NCBI RefSeq assembly: GCF_008801695.1
Contig: NZ_VZPF01000004.1
Location: 1-64,000, forward strand
Direction: 5' to 3'
Source: Pantoea stewartii subsp. stewartii
GTDB lineage: Bacteria > Pseudomonadota > Gammaproteobacteria > Enterobacterales > Enterobacteriaceae
DNA length: 64,000 nt
Shown here: positions 20,514 through 29,219 of the stretch, in pieces
How the letters are laid out: each line of letters begins with the position of its first letter
Numbering within the stretch: the first letter of the stretch is position 1
Notes under the pieces: generated by a model
Told to the model about the DNA's origin: nothing
The model's input: only the letters and a program-made list of their open reading frames with translations
Databases searched by the model: none
Translations under genes and position numbers: made by a program

Positions 20514-21155
20514 ATGGCTGTCGCTGCCAACAAACGTTCGGTAATGACGCTGTTTTCTGGTCCTACTGACATTTTTAGCCATCAGGTGCGTATTGTGCTG
20601 GCCGAGAAAGGTGTCAGCGTAGAGATCGAGCAGGTCGAAATGGATAACCTGCCGCAGGATCTGATTGACCTCAATCCGTACCGTACTGTGCCGACGCTGG
20701 TTGATCGCGAACTGACACTGTATGAATCACGCATCATCATGGAATACCTTGATGAGCGTTTCCCACACCCGCCTTTGATGCCGGTTTATCCGGTTGCGCG
20801 TGGCGAAAGCCGTTTGATGATGCACCGTATCGAGCAAGGCTGGTACAGCCTGATGAGAAAGGTCGAGAACAGCAGCGTTCAGGAAGCCGAAGCGGCGCGT
20901 AAGCAGCTGCGTGAAGAGTTACTGGCGATTGCCCCCCTGTTTGGAGGTTCACCTTTCTTTATGAGCGACGAGTTCAGCCTGGTTGACTGCTACCTGGCAC
21001 CGCTGCTGTGGCGCTTACCGTCAATGGGCATCGATCTGCTGGGATCGGGCTCAAAAGAGCTGAAAGGCTATATGAACCGCGTATTTGAACGTGACTCCTT
21101 CCTTGCTTCACTGACTGAAGCTGAACGTGAAATGCGCCTGCAAGCCCGGGGCTGA
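20514..21155 (+). CDS. sspA: Stringent starvation protein A
   Basis: SspA is a glutathione-transferase-fold protein that binds RNA polymerase and helps transcription of stationary-phase, acid-resistance and phage late genes. The 213-residue protein has an N-terminal thioredoxin-like domain (MTLFSGPTDIFSHQVRIVLAEKG) and an all-helical C-terminal domain. The GST active-site chemistry is not kept in the family. It forms an operon with sspB, separated by 3 bases. Confidence 0.97.
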   Translation: MAVAANKRSVMTLFSGPTDIFSHQVRIVLAEKGVSVEIEQVEMDNLPQDLIDLNPYRTVPTLVDRELTLYESRIIMEYLDERFPHPPLMPVYPVARGESRLMMHRIEQGWYSLMRKVENSSVQEAEAARKQLREELLAIAPLFGGSPFFMSDEFSLVDCYLAPLLWRLPSMGIDLLGSGSKELKGYMNRVFERDSFLASLTEAEREMRLQARG

Positions 21156-21158
21156 TTT

Positions 21159-21644
21159 ATGGAAATGTCGCAACTTACGGCCCGTCGCCCCTATTTGCTG
21201 CGGGCTTTTTATGACTGGCTCCTGGATAACCAGCTGACGCCGCATCTGGTGGTCGATATCAACCTGCCGGGCGTTCAGGTTCCGCTGGAATATGCACGGG
21301 ACGGTCAGATCGTCCTCAACATTGCGCCGCGCGCTGTAGGCAATCTTGAGCTGGGTAACGAGGAAGTCTCGTTTAATGCCCGCTTTGGTGGCGTGCCGCG
21401 CCAGGTGAACGTGCCGATGGCGGCCATTCTGGCCATCTATGCGCGTGAAAACGGTGCGGGAACCATGTTTGAGCCTGAACCGGCTTATGAAGGGGCATCC
21501 CAGGCGTTCCCGGAAAACCAGGAAGAGACGGTCATGTCAGTGATTGATGGCGATCGCCCTGACGATGCCAGCGATGACGACAACTCACCTGATGACGATC
21601 CGCCACCGCGCGGCGGTCGTCCCGCACTGCGTGTGGTGAAATAA
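21159..21644 (+). CDS. sspB: ClpXP adaptor SspB
   Basis: SspB tethers ssrA-tagged proteins and cleaved RseA to the ClpXP protease. The 161-residue protein has the folded substrate-binding domain (about residues 1-110), a long acidic flexible linker rich in Asp, and the ClpX-binding tail GRPALRVVK. The last element confirms it is a working adaptor. It links functionally with degS in this window: DegS starts RseA cleavage and SspB-ClpXP finishes it. Confidence 0.96.
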   Translation: MEMSQLTARRPYLLRAFYDWLLDNQLTPHLVVDINLPGVQVPLEYARDGQIVLNIAPRAVGNLELGNEEVSFNARFGGVPRQVNVPMAAILAIYARENGAGTMFEPEPAYEGASQAFPENQEETVMSVIDGDRPDDASDDDNSPDDDPPPRGGRPALRVVK

Positions 21645-21650
21645 ATCAGA

Positions 21651-21678
21651 ATGCCTGTCAGCCGACAGGCATTTTTTT
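21651..21678 (+). terminator. sspAB terminator
   Basis: A 9-bp perfect stem ATGCCTGTC / GACAGGCAT with a 4-base loop and seven T, 6 bases after the sspB stop. Confidence 0.92.
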
Positions 21679-21702
21679 GATCGTCAGAATGATGAGCGAA
21701 AA

Positions 21703-21733
21703 AAAATCCGGGCGCACAGCGTACCCGGATTTT
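21703..21733 (-). terminator. Terminator of the GltB-like/CysJ-like operon
   Basis: A 10-bp stem AAAATCCGGG / CCCGGATTTT with an 11-base loop. On the minus strand it is followed by a T-run, 19 bases after the diflavin reductase stop. Confidence 0.88.
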
Positions 21734-21751
21734 TGCTTTCTGCGGCTGAGA

Positions 21752-23509
21752 TTAGTACACGTCGCGCAGGTAGCGTTTTTCTTTCTTCAACTGATCGATG
21801 TAGTCCGCCGCGCGCTCGCTGGACAGGCCACCAAACTGGCGTACGATTTCATACAGTGCATTATCCACGTCTTTCGCCATGCGTGAGGCATCACCACAGA
21901 CGTAGAAATACCCACCTTCCTGCAACCAGGCGTACAGTTCTGCGCCCTGTTCCAGCATGCGGTTTTGCACGTAGACTTTTTTGTCCTGGTCGCGTGAGAA
22001 CGCCAGATCGAGACGCGTCAGCAAACCGCTCTCATGCCAGGCCGTCAGTTCTTCACGGTAAATGAAGTCATGCTCCTGATGCTGATCGCCAAAGAACAGC
22101 CAGTTTTTGCCTTGCGCACCGGTCACCTGACGTTCCTGCAGGAACGCACGGAAAGGGGCGATGCCGGTACCCGGGCCGACCATGATCATGGGCGCATTGC
22201 CGTTGGCCGGAACCCGGAAGGATTTATTCGGCGAAATAAAGATCGCCGGCTTTTCGCCACGACGCACGCGCTCGGCCAGGTAGGTTGAACAGACTCCGCT
22301 ACGGTTGCGGCCGCCACTGTGATAGCGCACAGCCGCAATTGTCAGGTGAACCTGGTTAGGATGCGCTTTGGAACTGGACGAAATGGAGTAGGCACGATGC
22401 TGCAGCGGACGCAGCAGGGCGACGAACTCAGGCACGCTCAGGCTGCGGGTCAGCTCAAGTTGCAGCAGGTCCAGCGTATCTTTGCCCCACAGCCAGACAC
22501 CCAGGGCATCTTTATCATCGTGCTGAAGTACGTGACGCAGTTCCTGGTTCGTGGTGTTCTGTCCAACCCACTCAATCAGCTTGCGTGAAGGCTCAGAAAT
22601 TTCAAACTGGTAGGTCAGCAGATCGCCAAGACTTCTGTCGAAGCCGGGGACGGGCGTCTGATAATCGGCGTTCAGCTGTGTCAGCAGCAGGCTGACCAGC
22701 GACGGTTCGTTCACCGGGATCACACCCAGCGCATCGCCCGCTTCGTACTTCAGACCGCTGTCAGTCAGATCAAATTCGAAATGGCGAATGTCTTTCGCAG
22801 ACTGCTCACTCGACAGGCGCTTGTTGGTGATGAGTGCTGCGGCATAGGGATTGGATTTGTTGCTGCCGGGGATGACCGGGGCTTCCGGTGCGCTCTCCAG
22901 AACCGTGCCGCTGCTGCCTGCGCTGCTGGCGAACTGTGGCATCGTGCTGTTCAGCCATGCATGCGAAGGCTCTTCATAATCAATATCGCAGTCAATACGA
23001 TCAACAACACGTTTGGCTCCCAGCTGTTCAAGGCGCATATCCAGGAATTTACCGGCCTGGCAGAAACCGTCATAGCCGGTGTCGCCGATAGCCAGAACGG
23101 CAAAGTGCATCTGCTCCAGACGCGGTGCGGTACTGGCGGAGATGGCGTCCCAGAATAGCTGGGCATTGTCCGGCATTTCACCTTCACCGTAGGTCGAGGT
23201 GACGATCAGCACGTGGCGCATTGTGGCAAACACGTCGAGATCCACATCGCCCAGCGCCTGAACGACAGGCACCAGGCCTTTAGCACGGGCCGATTTGGCC
23301 GCAGACTGGGCCAGAGCTTCAGCGTTACCGGTCTGCGAACCATAAAGAATGTGCAGTTGGGTCGTTGCAGCGGCGGCGTTGCCCGCGGCAGGTTGCTGTT
23401 TGTCTTCTAACACCAGCAAACGGGAGTGCAGGCCAGCCAGAAAGCCCGCCAGCCAGTATTTCTGATCACCATTGAAAGGTGCATCTTCAGGAATGTATGG
23501 AATTTTCAT
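21752..23509 (-). CDS. CysJ-like NADPH diflavin reductase paired with a glutamate-synthase-like protein
   Basis: A 585-residue flavodoxin/FAD/NADPH reductase of the CysJ type. The N-terminal FMN flavodoxin domain has YGSQTGNAEALA (about 55-66), TSTYGEGEMPDNA and AIGDTGYDGFCQAG. The FAD domain has RAYSISSS and GVCSTYLAERV; the NADPH domain has GPGTGIAPFRAFLQER, FFGDQHQEHDFIY and YVCGDASRMAKDV, and the protein ends YLRDVY like CysJ. Such proteins pass electrons from NADPH through FAD and FMN one at a time. Sulfite reductase CysJ normally lies with cysI and cysH, which are absent here. Instead the gene follows a GltB-like gene, where gltD would be. I infer it feeds electrons to that protein. Whether a true cysJ exists elsewhere cannot be seen. 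Confidence 0.85.
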   Translation of the reverse strand: MKIPYIPEDAPFNGDQKYWLAGFLAGLHSRLLVLEDKQQPAAGNAAAATTQLHILYGSQTGNAEALAQSAAKSARAKGLVPVVQALGDVDLDVFATMRHVLIVTSTYGEGEMPDNAQLFWDAISASTAPRLEQMHFAVLAIGDTGYDGFCQAGKFLDMRLEQLGAKRVVDRIDCDIDYEEPSHAWLNSTMPQFASSAGSSGTVLESAPEAPVIPGSNKSNPYAAALITNKRLSSEQSAKDIRHFEFDLTDSGLKYEAGDALGVIPVNEPSLVSLLLTQLNADYQTPVPGFDRSLGDLLTYQFEISEPSRKLIEWVGQNTTNQELRHVLQHDDKDALGVWLWGKDTLDLLQLELTRSLSVPEFVALLRPLQHRAYSISSSSKAHPNQVHLTIAAVRYHSGGRNRSGVCSTYLAERVRRGEKPAIFISPNKSFRVPANGNAPMIMVGPGTGIAPFRAFLQERQVTGAQGKNWLFFGDQHQEHDFIYREELTAWHESGLLTRLDLAFSRDQDKKVYVQNRMLEQGAELYAWLQEGGYFYVCGDASRMAKDVDNALYEIVRQFGGLSSERAADYIDQLKKEKRYLRDVY

Positions 23510-23687
23510 GGATACCTTTACTCAATCCCGCTCTTAACCGTCATGTTTCGCACCGCCGTGAGTGTGGCGAAACCCGTCCTCTCAGCGGCCGTCTGCCACA
23601 GAGAGGCTCGGGATTGACCTCCGCCCGGTACCGCGAAACCCTCCGGGTAATCATGATTAAACACAGTTCAGTTTACAGACGCAGCTG

Positions 23688-26600
23688 TCAGGCCAGTTTC
23701 CCTACCGCCGCCGCAATTTCAGGTAATGCCGCACGTGCAAACAACTCTTCAAAATCAGGCAGACGACCAAGGATTTCACGGTTGCAGGCATCCTGATACA
23801 TGATCCAGCCATAGGTGGCCAGGCTGTCCATGGAACGGATGTTGCGTTGCGTCAGTGCCGCTTTGTAATCGGACATACGTTTTGAACCGATCAGGCTGGC
23901 TAATTCGCTGTCGCTGTAGTTCTCAATGGCTGCCCGCGCATGGCGCTGCAGTTTACTGACCAGCGAAAAGTCCTCTGTCATCAGTAAATTACGAACCGCT
24001 TTCTCGACCGCCGGATCCTCAACGTGGGTGCCTTTCGGTAACTTGCCGAGAGCCAGCTGCTGCGCGAAGCTCAATACGGTGTAGTTATTGAGCAATACAA
24101 ACATCTCGACCGTATCTGTCGCGCCATAAGCCGGTACGGCACCGTCTGCAATGGTTTTGCCCTCACGCCACGCGGCTTTGAATTTTGCCACCTGATGCGC
24201 TGCCAGCGCGGTTGAGAGTTCTTCCAGCAAATCCTTACGGGATTTCGCCTTCAGGATTTCACCGCCATCCTGATACAGCAGCAGAGAGCGCGGCATTACA
24301 TACACGAAGTGCTGACATTCGGTTTCCCAGTGCTCCAGCAGCCAGGCCGCACGTGGTGACTGCGTGGCGTCCAGATGCCAGTTCAGCATGGTCAGCACGG
24401 CCTGCTTATGAATCTGTGCCAGCTCATCGGCATCGGCAATGGAACCAAACAGAACGGAATCGCCCGCTGCATGGTTGGCCAGTGAGCCGTACGGATCGTA
24501 CTGGTAAGCAAAGCCGCCGCTCATGCCGTTACCGAAGCCTTTACCAAAGGTGCCCAGGTTCAACACGGCACCGTTGGTCATGTATTCGCAACAGAAGTCA
24601 CCGACGCCTTCCACTACCGCAGTGGCGCCAGAGTTACGCACTGCGAAGCGGTCACCCGCCTGGCCCTGCACGAACAGGCGGCCGCCCGTTGCGCCAAACA
24701 GAGCAAAGTTACCGATCAGGACGTTGCCATCGCTGTCCTGTGCGCCGCCGCCCGGTGATAACACCACCAGCTCGCCGCCGCACTGGCCTTTGCCCACCCC
24801 ATCGTTGCAGGTGCCACGATGTTGCATCAGCATGCCGTCATTGCAGAAGGCACCGAAGGACTGACCGGCTGAGCCGGTGGTCGTAATATGCACCGTGGCC
24901 GGCGCCAGATAGCGACGACCGCGATCGTCCTGCAGCACAGAGGGCATCGCCTGCAGTTGCTCTGCTGTCAGGGTATGATTCAGCATGCGCTCGATATCGA
25001 TCGCCAACTGACCGCCCACGCTTTTATTGCGGTTGTTCAGGACGACATCGTGACCTAACTGCAGCGATGTCTTGCCCGCTGTCACCAGTTGCTGGTTGAG
25101 TTCTTCTACCCAGCCATCATCCAGCTCAAAATCTTTTTCCAGATAAACCGGCTTGTCGATTTTCAGCTCTGGCACCACGGTGAGCATGGCGCGCAGATCC
25201 AGCTTGCCGACTTCCAGCGGGTGAACCATCAAATGGAGCAGGTCAGCGCGCCCACGGGCTTCACGCAGCGAGCGCAGGCCCATACGCGCCAGGATTTCGC
25301 GGACTTCGTGCGCCACATTCAGGAAATACTGTGCGAGCTGACGCGGATCGCCATCAAAGGCTTCGGCGTTCGTGGTTAACCCTGCCGGGCATTTGACGTT
25401 ACAGTTCTTCGCCATCACGCATTTCAGCATCATCAGCGCAGTCGTACCGAATTCAAAGCTGTCACCGCCCAGCAGCGCGGATTTCACCACGTCGCTGCCT
25501 GTCTGCTGTGCACCTGAACAGCGCAGCAGGACTTTGTCGCGCAGGCCGTTCGCACACAGCGCCTGATGAACTTCGGCAATGCCGATTTCCGCGACGCGAC
25601 CGGTATATTTCAGACTGGTCACCGAGGCGGCGCCCGTACCGCCCGTGTTACCGGCGACGTTAATAACGTCAGCACCGGCTTTCGCTACGCCCACGGCAAT
25701 GGTGCCAATCCCTTCAGAGGACACCAGCTTCACAATGACGCGAACACGCGCCGCTTTGCAGTCGTGAATCAACTGGGCCAAATCTTCGATAGAGTAGGTG
25801 TCGTGGTGCGGTGGTGGCGAGACCAGCTCAACGCCCGGTGTGCCGCCACGTGCCGCCGCGATTTCGACGGTGACTTTAGCCGCAGGCAACTGGCCACCTT
25901 CACCAGGCTTTGCACCCTGACCAATTTTGATCTCCAGCTCTTCCAGCATCGGATCGGCCAGGTACGCCGCCCAGACGCCGAAACGACCTGACGCCAGCTG
26001 CTTGATACGGGACGCACGGATAGTGCCATGACGGGAATAATGCTCGCCGCCTTCCCCGCAGTTGCTCATGCCGCCGACCATGTTGGTGCCATGTGCGACA
26101 GCTTCATGTGCCGGAGCCACCAGCGCGCCGTGACTCATCGCCCCGGAGGCGAAAGTGCGAGTGATTTCACAGGCAGGCTGAATTTCGCTTAACGGCAGTG
26201 AGGGCAGCGCAGTAAAAATGCGCGACAGATAGTCGGCAGCTTTACCTACGGCGGTGATTTTCAGGCCGCCTGCGACCACGTCCGCCGATTCGATTTCGTC
26301 ACTGAAGCGGGCTTTCAGAGCCCGTGACAGATTCAGCAGACGTTCGCTTTCCGGCTTCAGCCCAGCGATGGCATCGGTCAGCCGCAGCATAAAGGTGTTC
26401 GGGCTGCCTTCGATGGCCTCGCATTCCAGGCCGCGAGTAGCAAATCCGTTGTTGGTCAGCGAATAACGGCCCAGTTTACGGCGGAATTCCGCTTCGCTGT
26501 CGATATGCGTCAGATCGGCCGGGAAGGCCAGAATGTCACGCAGCGCAGCAGGGCGGCGTTTACGCTCTTCATACATCAGGCTGGAGAACTGACGGTAATC

Positions 26601-29219
26601 GGCTGTGATGGTAAAGTTATTCATCACGTCATCAGGAATGCGCTCAAAGCTGCTGTCCTTGAACGTGTCAGGCTTGATGCCAAACGCATTATCCAGACGG
26701 GCCAGCGTCATCAGACGAATGAAATTGTCCTCTTCGCGCGCTTTGTCCGCAAAGCGAATCGGCTCTTCCGTCATATCAATAAAGGTACGCACGGCAATGG
26801 TGCCGTAGGAGTGGCCTGCGCCCTCTGCGCGCTCTTTAAACAGCCCCAGCAATGGCACTTCTGATTCGCCCTGAATTTTCAGCGCGCTTTGATGCCAGTC
26901 CACTGCCATTTGCGCGATGGTGGCAAAGCCCGCGCCACCAACAGGTGTTTTGATATTCGGGAAATACTTCTTCAGCACCGGATCGTCAGTGTTAAGGAAG
27001 TTAGGTTCAAAGAACTCACCGCTACTGTAGCTTTCAACGGTACACAGGCCCACTTTACCCATGGTCTTCATCAGGGCCTTTTCGGCGGCTTTGGCATAGC
27101 GTTTAAAGGCTTTATTGCCTTCTTCACCTTCACCAAATTTCTCTTCGGCACGCATCTGTACGCCGAGCGGATAGACAGCAGAGGCACCAAAGCCCAGCGT
27201 CGCGGCAATGTGATGCGACGAGATAATCTGCCCACTCTCCACCACCAGGGACACGTCAAGACGTAATCCTTCCTGGACCAGGCGCTGGTTCACCGCAGAA
27301 ACCACCAACAGCATGGGCAGGGCGGCATGGGTGGACGAGATGTGGCGGTCGGTCAGGACGGCGATCCCGCCCTGGGAACGCGCGAAATCCACGACCTGCT
27401 GAGCCAGATCGTCAATCGCCTTCTCCAGCGCAGTGGCGTTGGCCGTACGGCTGAGCAGGTCTTTGCCGGTGACAGGTTCGTACAGCATGTCAAAACGGGC
27501 ATAAGGTGCGACGTTCTGTTCGCGCAGCTGTAGCATGTCCAGGTGCGTCAGAATAGGCGTCGGCACAATAATCTGACGGCCTTTACTGCGTCCCAGGTGC
27601 GGTTTGGCTCCCAGTGCCACGCGCAGCGTCATACCGTCCGCTTCACGGATGGAGTCCAGCGGTGGGTTAGTGACCTGTGCAAAACGCTGCGAAAAGTAGT
27701 GCGCCATGCCGCCTTCGTGATCGGACAGACCATTGATCGCGTTGCCGTAACCCATAGCAGAGATTTTCTCGGCCCCGGTGTTCAGCATCGGGTCCATCAT
27801 GAATTTGAAGCTTTCCTGGTTATAGTAGTAAGCCACAAAGCGCTGATAGGTTTTCAGATCGCCGCGATAGCGCAGAGGCGACCCTTGTTTCTCAGCAGGG
27901 ATGACAGGCAACTCATTGAGATCGAAACGAGATTTGCCGAGCAGTGCAGCGTAATCTTTTTCCGCAGCCAGCTTTTCCAGCGCTTCATGCGTGGTATAGC
28001 TGCGTTTTTCGCGATGATCAAAATAGAGCATGCCGCCGGCTTCGATACGACCACGGCGCAGTACGCTTTCCGGGGGAAAGGCAATCTGGCCGGCTTCCGA
28101 CATGGCACCAATATACTCGGCGGTTTCAACCGAACGCAGTGGACGAAGACCCAGACGGTCAAGACGTGCGCCAATCACTTCCCCATTACCAAAGATCAAC
28201 GCCGCAGGGCCGTCGTTCTTCTCTTCATAGAGTGAGAAATATTCCAGCATGTCACGCACCACCGGAGAGAGCGCGGTGTCATTTTCCCATGCAGGTGGCA
28301 TCATCGACACTACGGCGGTGATTAAGTCGAGATCGTCTTCCATCAGGCGGCTGTGAATGCTCTGGTCAAGACGGGAACTGTCTGACTGACCTTTCGGGCG
28401 AACGATAGTTTTTCCACGCGCAGAGGCCAGCGCGGATTCAGCAATCCGGTTTTTACGATCGGTATTCAGCTCACCGTTATGGGCCATTAACCGGAAAGGT
28501 TGCGCCATAGTGGTGTGCGGATCGGTATTGGTTGAGAAGCGGGTATGGAAAAACAGCCCACGGACCTGATGATCGGGATCGGTCAGATCTTTGAAATAAG
28601 GAATGACCTCATTGGAATTCAGACGGGCTTTGAATACTTGGGTACGGGACGAAAGCGACAGCGGATACAAACCGCCAAACTCACTTTTCGTAAAGGCCTC
28701 TGCCTCAATCGCCAGCAGGGCGCGATAAATCCGTTTTTCAAAATCGTTCTGGTGGCTGACATCCTGAGGCGCAGCAAAAATCCATTGCACGATGGGCAAC
28801 TGAAACTGGACAGCGGCTGGACGCGTCACGCTGTTATCCAGCGGCATTTCGCGTTTCATGATCACCGGCAGATTAAAATGACGCAGCGTCTCTTCTACCA
28901 GGCGCTCCGCATTGGCACGCAGTTCAGCATCTTTAGGAACGAAGAAGTTACCCACGCCAAAGCGACCGGCTTCCAGCGCCTGACCGGTAATTTTACGGAA
29001 AAAGTGCAGTGAAAGATCGACGTTGACACCCGCGCCATCACCCACGCCTTCAGCGGACATGCCACCACGGTGCGGAACCGTGCAGAGTGCACTGTGCGCC
29101 ATACGCAGAATGTCGTGGGTCTGCTCGCCGTCCTTACGGGTAATGAAACCTACACCACAGCTGTCACTTCCTGCTGCTGGGTTATATAAGCCATAGGATT
29201 CAGGTTTTTTAGTGGACAT
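23688..29219 (-). CDS. Large non-canonical glutamate-synthase-like protein (1843 aa)
   Basis: The domains are those of GltB in order. The class II glutaminase has predicted nucleophile Cys21 (DSCGVGF), so a 20-residue propeptide, then HRGG, AHNGELNT and SDSSRLD. A central domain follows, then the FMN domain with GAMSHG near residue 1026, SNCGEGGEH, GQGAKPGEGGQLP and VSPPPHHDTYSIEDLAQ. Next are three cysteines at 1267, 1273 and 1277 in CVMAKNCNVKCPAG, then a GXGXG-type beta-helix. Glutamate synthase makes two glutamates from glutamine and 2-oxoglutarate. Enteric GltB has about 1486 residues; this has about 165 more before the cysteines and 190 more after. The cysteine spacing is C-x5-C-x3-C, not the usual x4. 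AAGGAG precedes the ATG. GltD is absent and a CysJ-like reductase follows. Confidence 0.85.
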   Translation of the reverse strand: MSTKKPESYGLYNPAAGSDSCGVGFITRKDGEQTHDILRMAHSALCTVPHRGGMSAEGVGDGAGVNVDLSLHFFRKITGQALEAGRFGVGNFFVPKDAELRANAERLVEETLRHFNLPVIMKREMPLDNSVTRPAAVQFQLPIVQWIFAAPQDVSHQNDFEKRIYRALLAIEAEAFTKSEFGGLYPLSLSSRTQVFKARLNSNEVIPYFKDLTDPDHQVRGLFFHTRFSTNTDPHTTMAQPFRLMAHNGELNTDRKNRIAESALASARGKTIVRPKGQSDSSRLDQSIHSRLMEDDLDLITAVVSMMPPAWENDTALSPVVRDMLEYFSLYEEKNDGPAALIFGNGEVIGARLDRLGLRPLRSVETAEYIGAMSEAGQIAFPPESVLRRGRIEAGGMLYFDHREKRSYTTHEALEKLAAEKDYAALLGKSRFDLNELPVIPAEKQGSPLRYRGDLKTYQRFVAYYYNQESFKFMMDPMLNTGAEKISAMGYGNAINGLSDHEGGMAHYFSQRFAQVTNPPLDSIREADGMTLRVALGAKPHLGRSKGRQIIVPTPILTHLDMLQLREQNVAPYARFDMLYEPVTGKDLLSRTANATALEKAIDDLAQQVVDFARSQGGIAVLTDRHISSTHAALPMLLVVSAVNQRLVQEGLRLDVSLVVESGQIISSHHIAATLGFGASAVYPLGVQMRAEEKFGEGEEGNKAFKRYAKAAEKALMKTMGKVGLCTVESYSSGEFFEPNFLNTDDPVLKKYFPNIKTPVGGAGFATIAQMAVDWHQSALKIQGESEVPLLGLFKERAEGAGHSYGTIAVRTFIDMTEEPIRFADKAREEDNFIRLMTLARLDNAFGIKPDTFKDSSFERIPDDVMNNFTITADYRQFSSLMYEERKRRPAALRDILAFPADLTHIDSEAEFRRKLGRYSLTNNGFATRGLECEAIEGSPNTFMLRLTDAIAGLKPESERLLNLSRALKARFSDEIESADVVAGGLKITAVGKAADYLSRIFTALPSLPLSEIQPACEITRTFASGAMSHGALVAPAHEAVAHGTNMVGGMSNCGEGGEHYSRHGTIRASRIKQLASGRFGVWAAYLADPMLEELEIKIGQGAKPGEGGQLPAAKVTVEIAAARGGTPGVELVSPPPHHDTYSIEDLAQLIHDCKAARVRVIVKLVSSEGIGTIAVGVAKAGADVINVAGNTGGTGAASVTSLKYTGRVAEIGIAEVHQALCANGLRDKVLLRCSGAQQTGSDVVKSALLGGDSFEFGTTALMMLKCVMAKNCNVKCPAGLTTNAEAFDGDPRQLAQYFLNVAHEVREILARMGLRSLREARGRADLLHLMVHPLEVGKLDLRAMLTVVPELKIDKPVYLEKDFELDDGWVEELNQQLVTAGKTSLQLGHDVVLNNRNKSVGGQLAIDIERMLNHTLTAEQLQAMPSVLQDDRGRRYLAPATVHITTTGSAGQSFGAFCNDGMLMQHRGTCNDGVGKGQCGGELVVLSPGGGAQDSDGNVLIGNFALFGATGGRLFVQGQAGDRFAVRNSGATAVVEGVGDFCCEYMTNGAVLNLGTFGKGFGNGMSGGFAYQYDPYGSLANHAAGDSVLFGSIADADELAQIHKQAVLTMLNWHLDATQSPRAAWLLEHWETECQHFVYVMPRSLLLYQDGGEILKAKSRKDLLEELSTALAAHQVAKFKAAWREGKTIADGAVPAYGATDTVEMFVLLNNYTVLSFAQQLALGKLPKGTHVEDPAVEKAVRNLLMTEDFSLVSKLQRHARAAIENYSDSELASLIGSKRMSDYKAALTQRNIRSMDSLATYGWIMYQDACNREILGRLPDFEELFARAALPEIAAAVGKLA

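Noticed and set aside
21752-23509. Calling the diflavin reductase cysJ (sulfite reductase)
   Set aside because: Motifs fit CysJ, but cysI and cysH are not adjacent and the neighbour is a GltB-like gene, so a sulfite-reductase role is not supported by context.
24185-24886. Plus-strand open frame (233 codons) opposite the GltB-like gene
   Set aside because: Arg/Pro/His-rich translation with no motif; explained by GC-rich third positions of the opposite gene.
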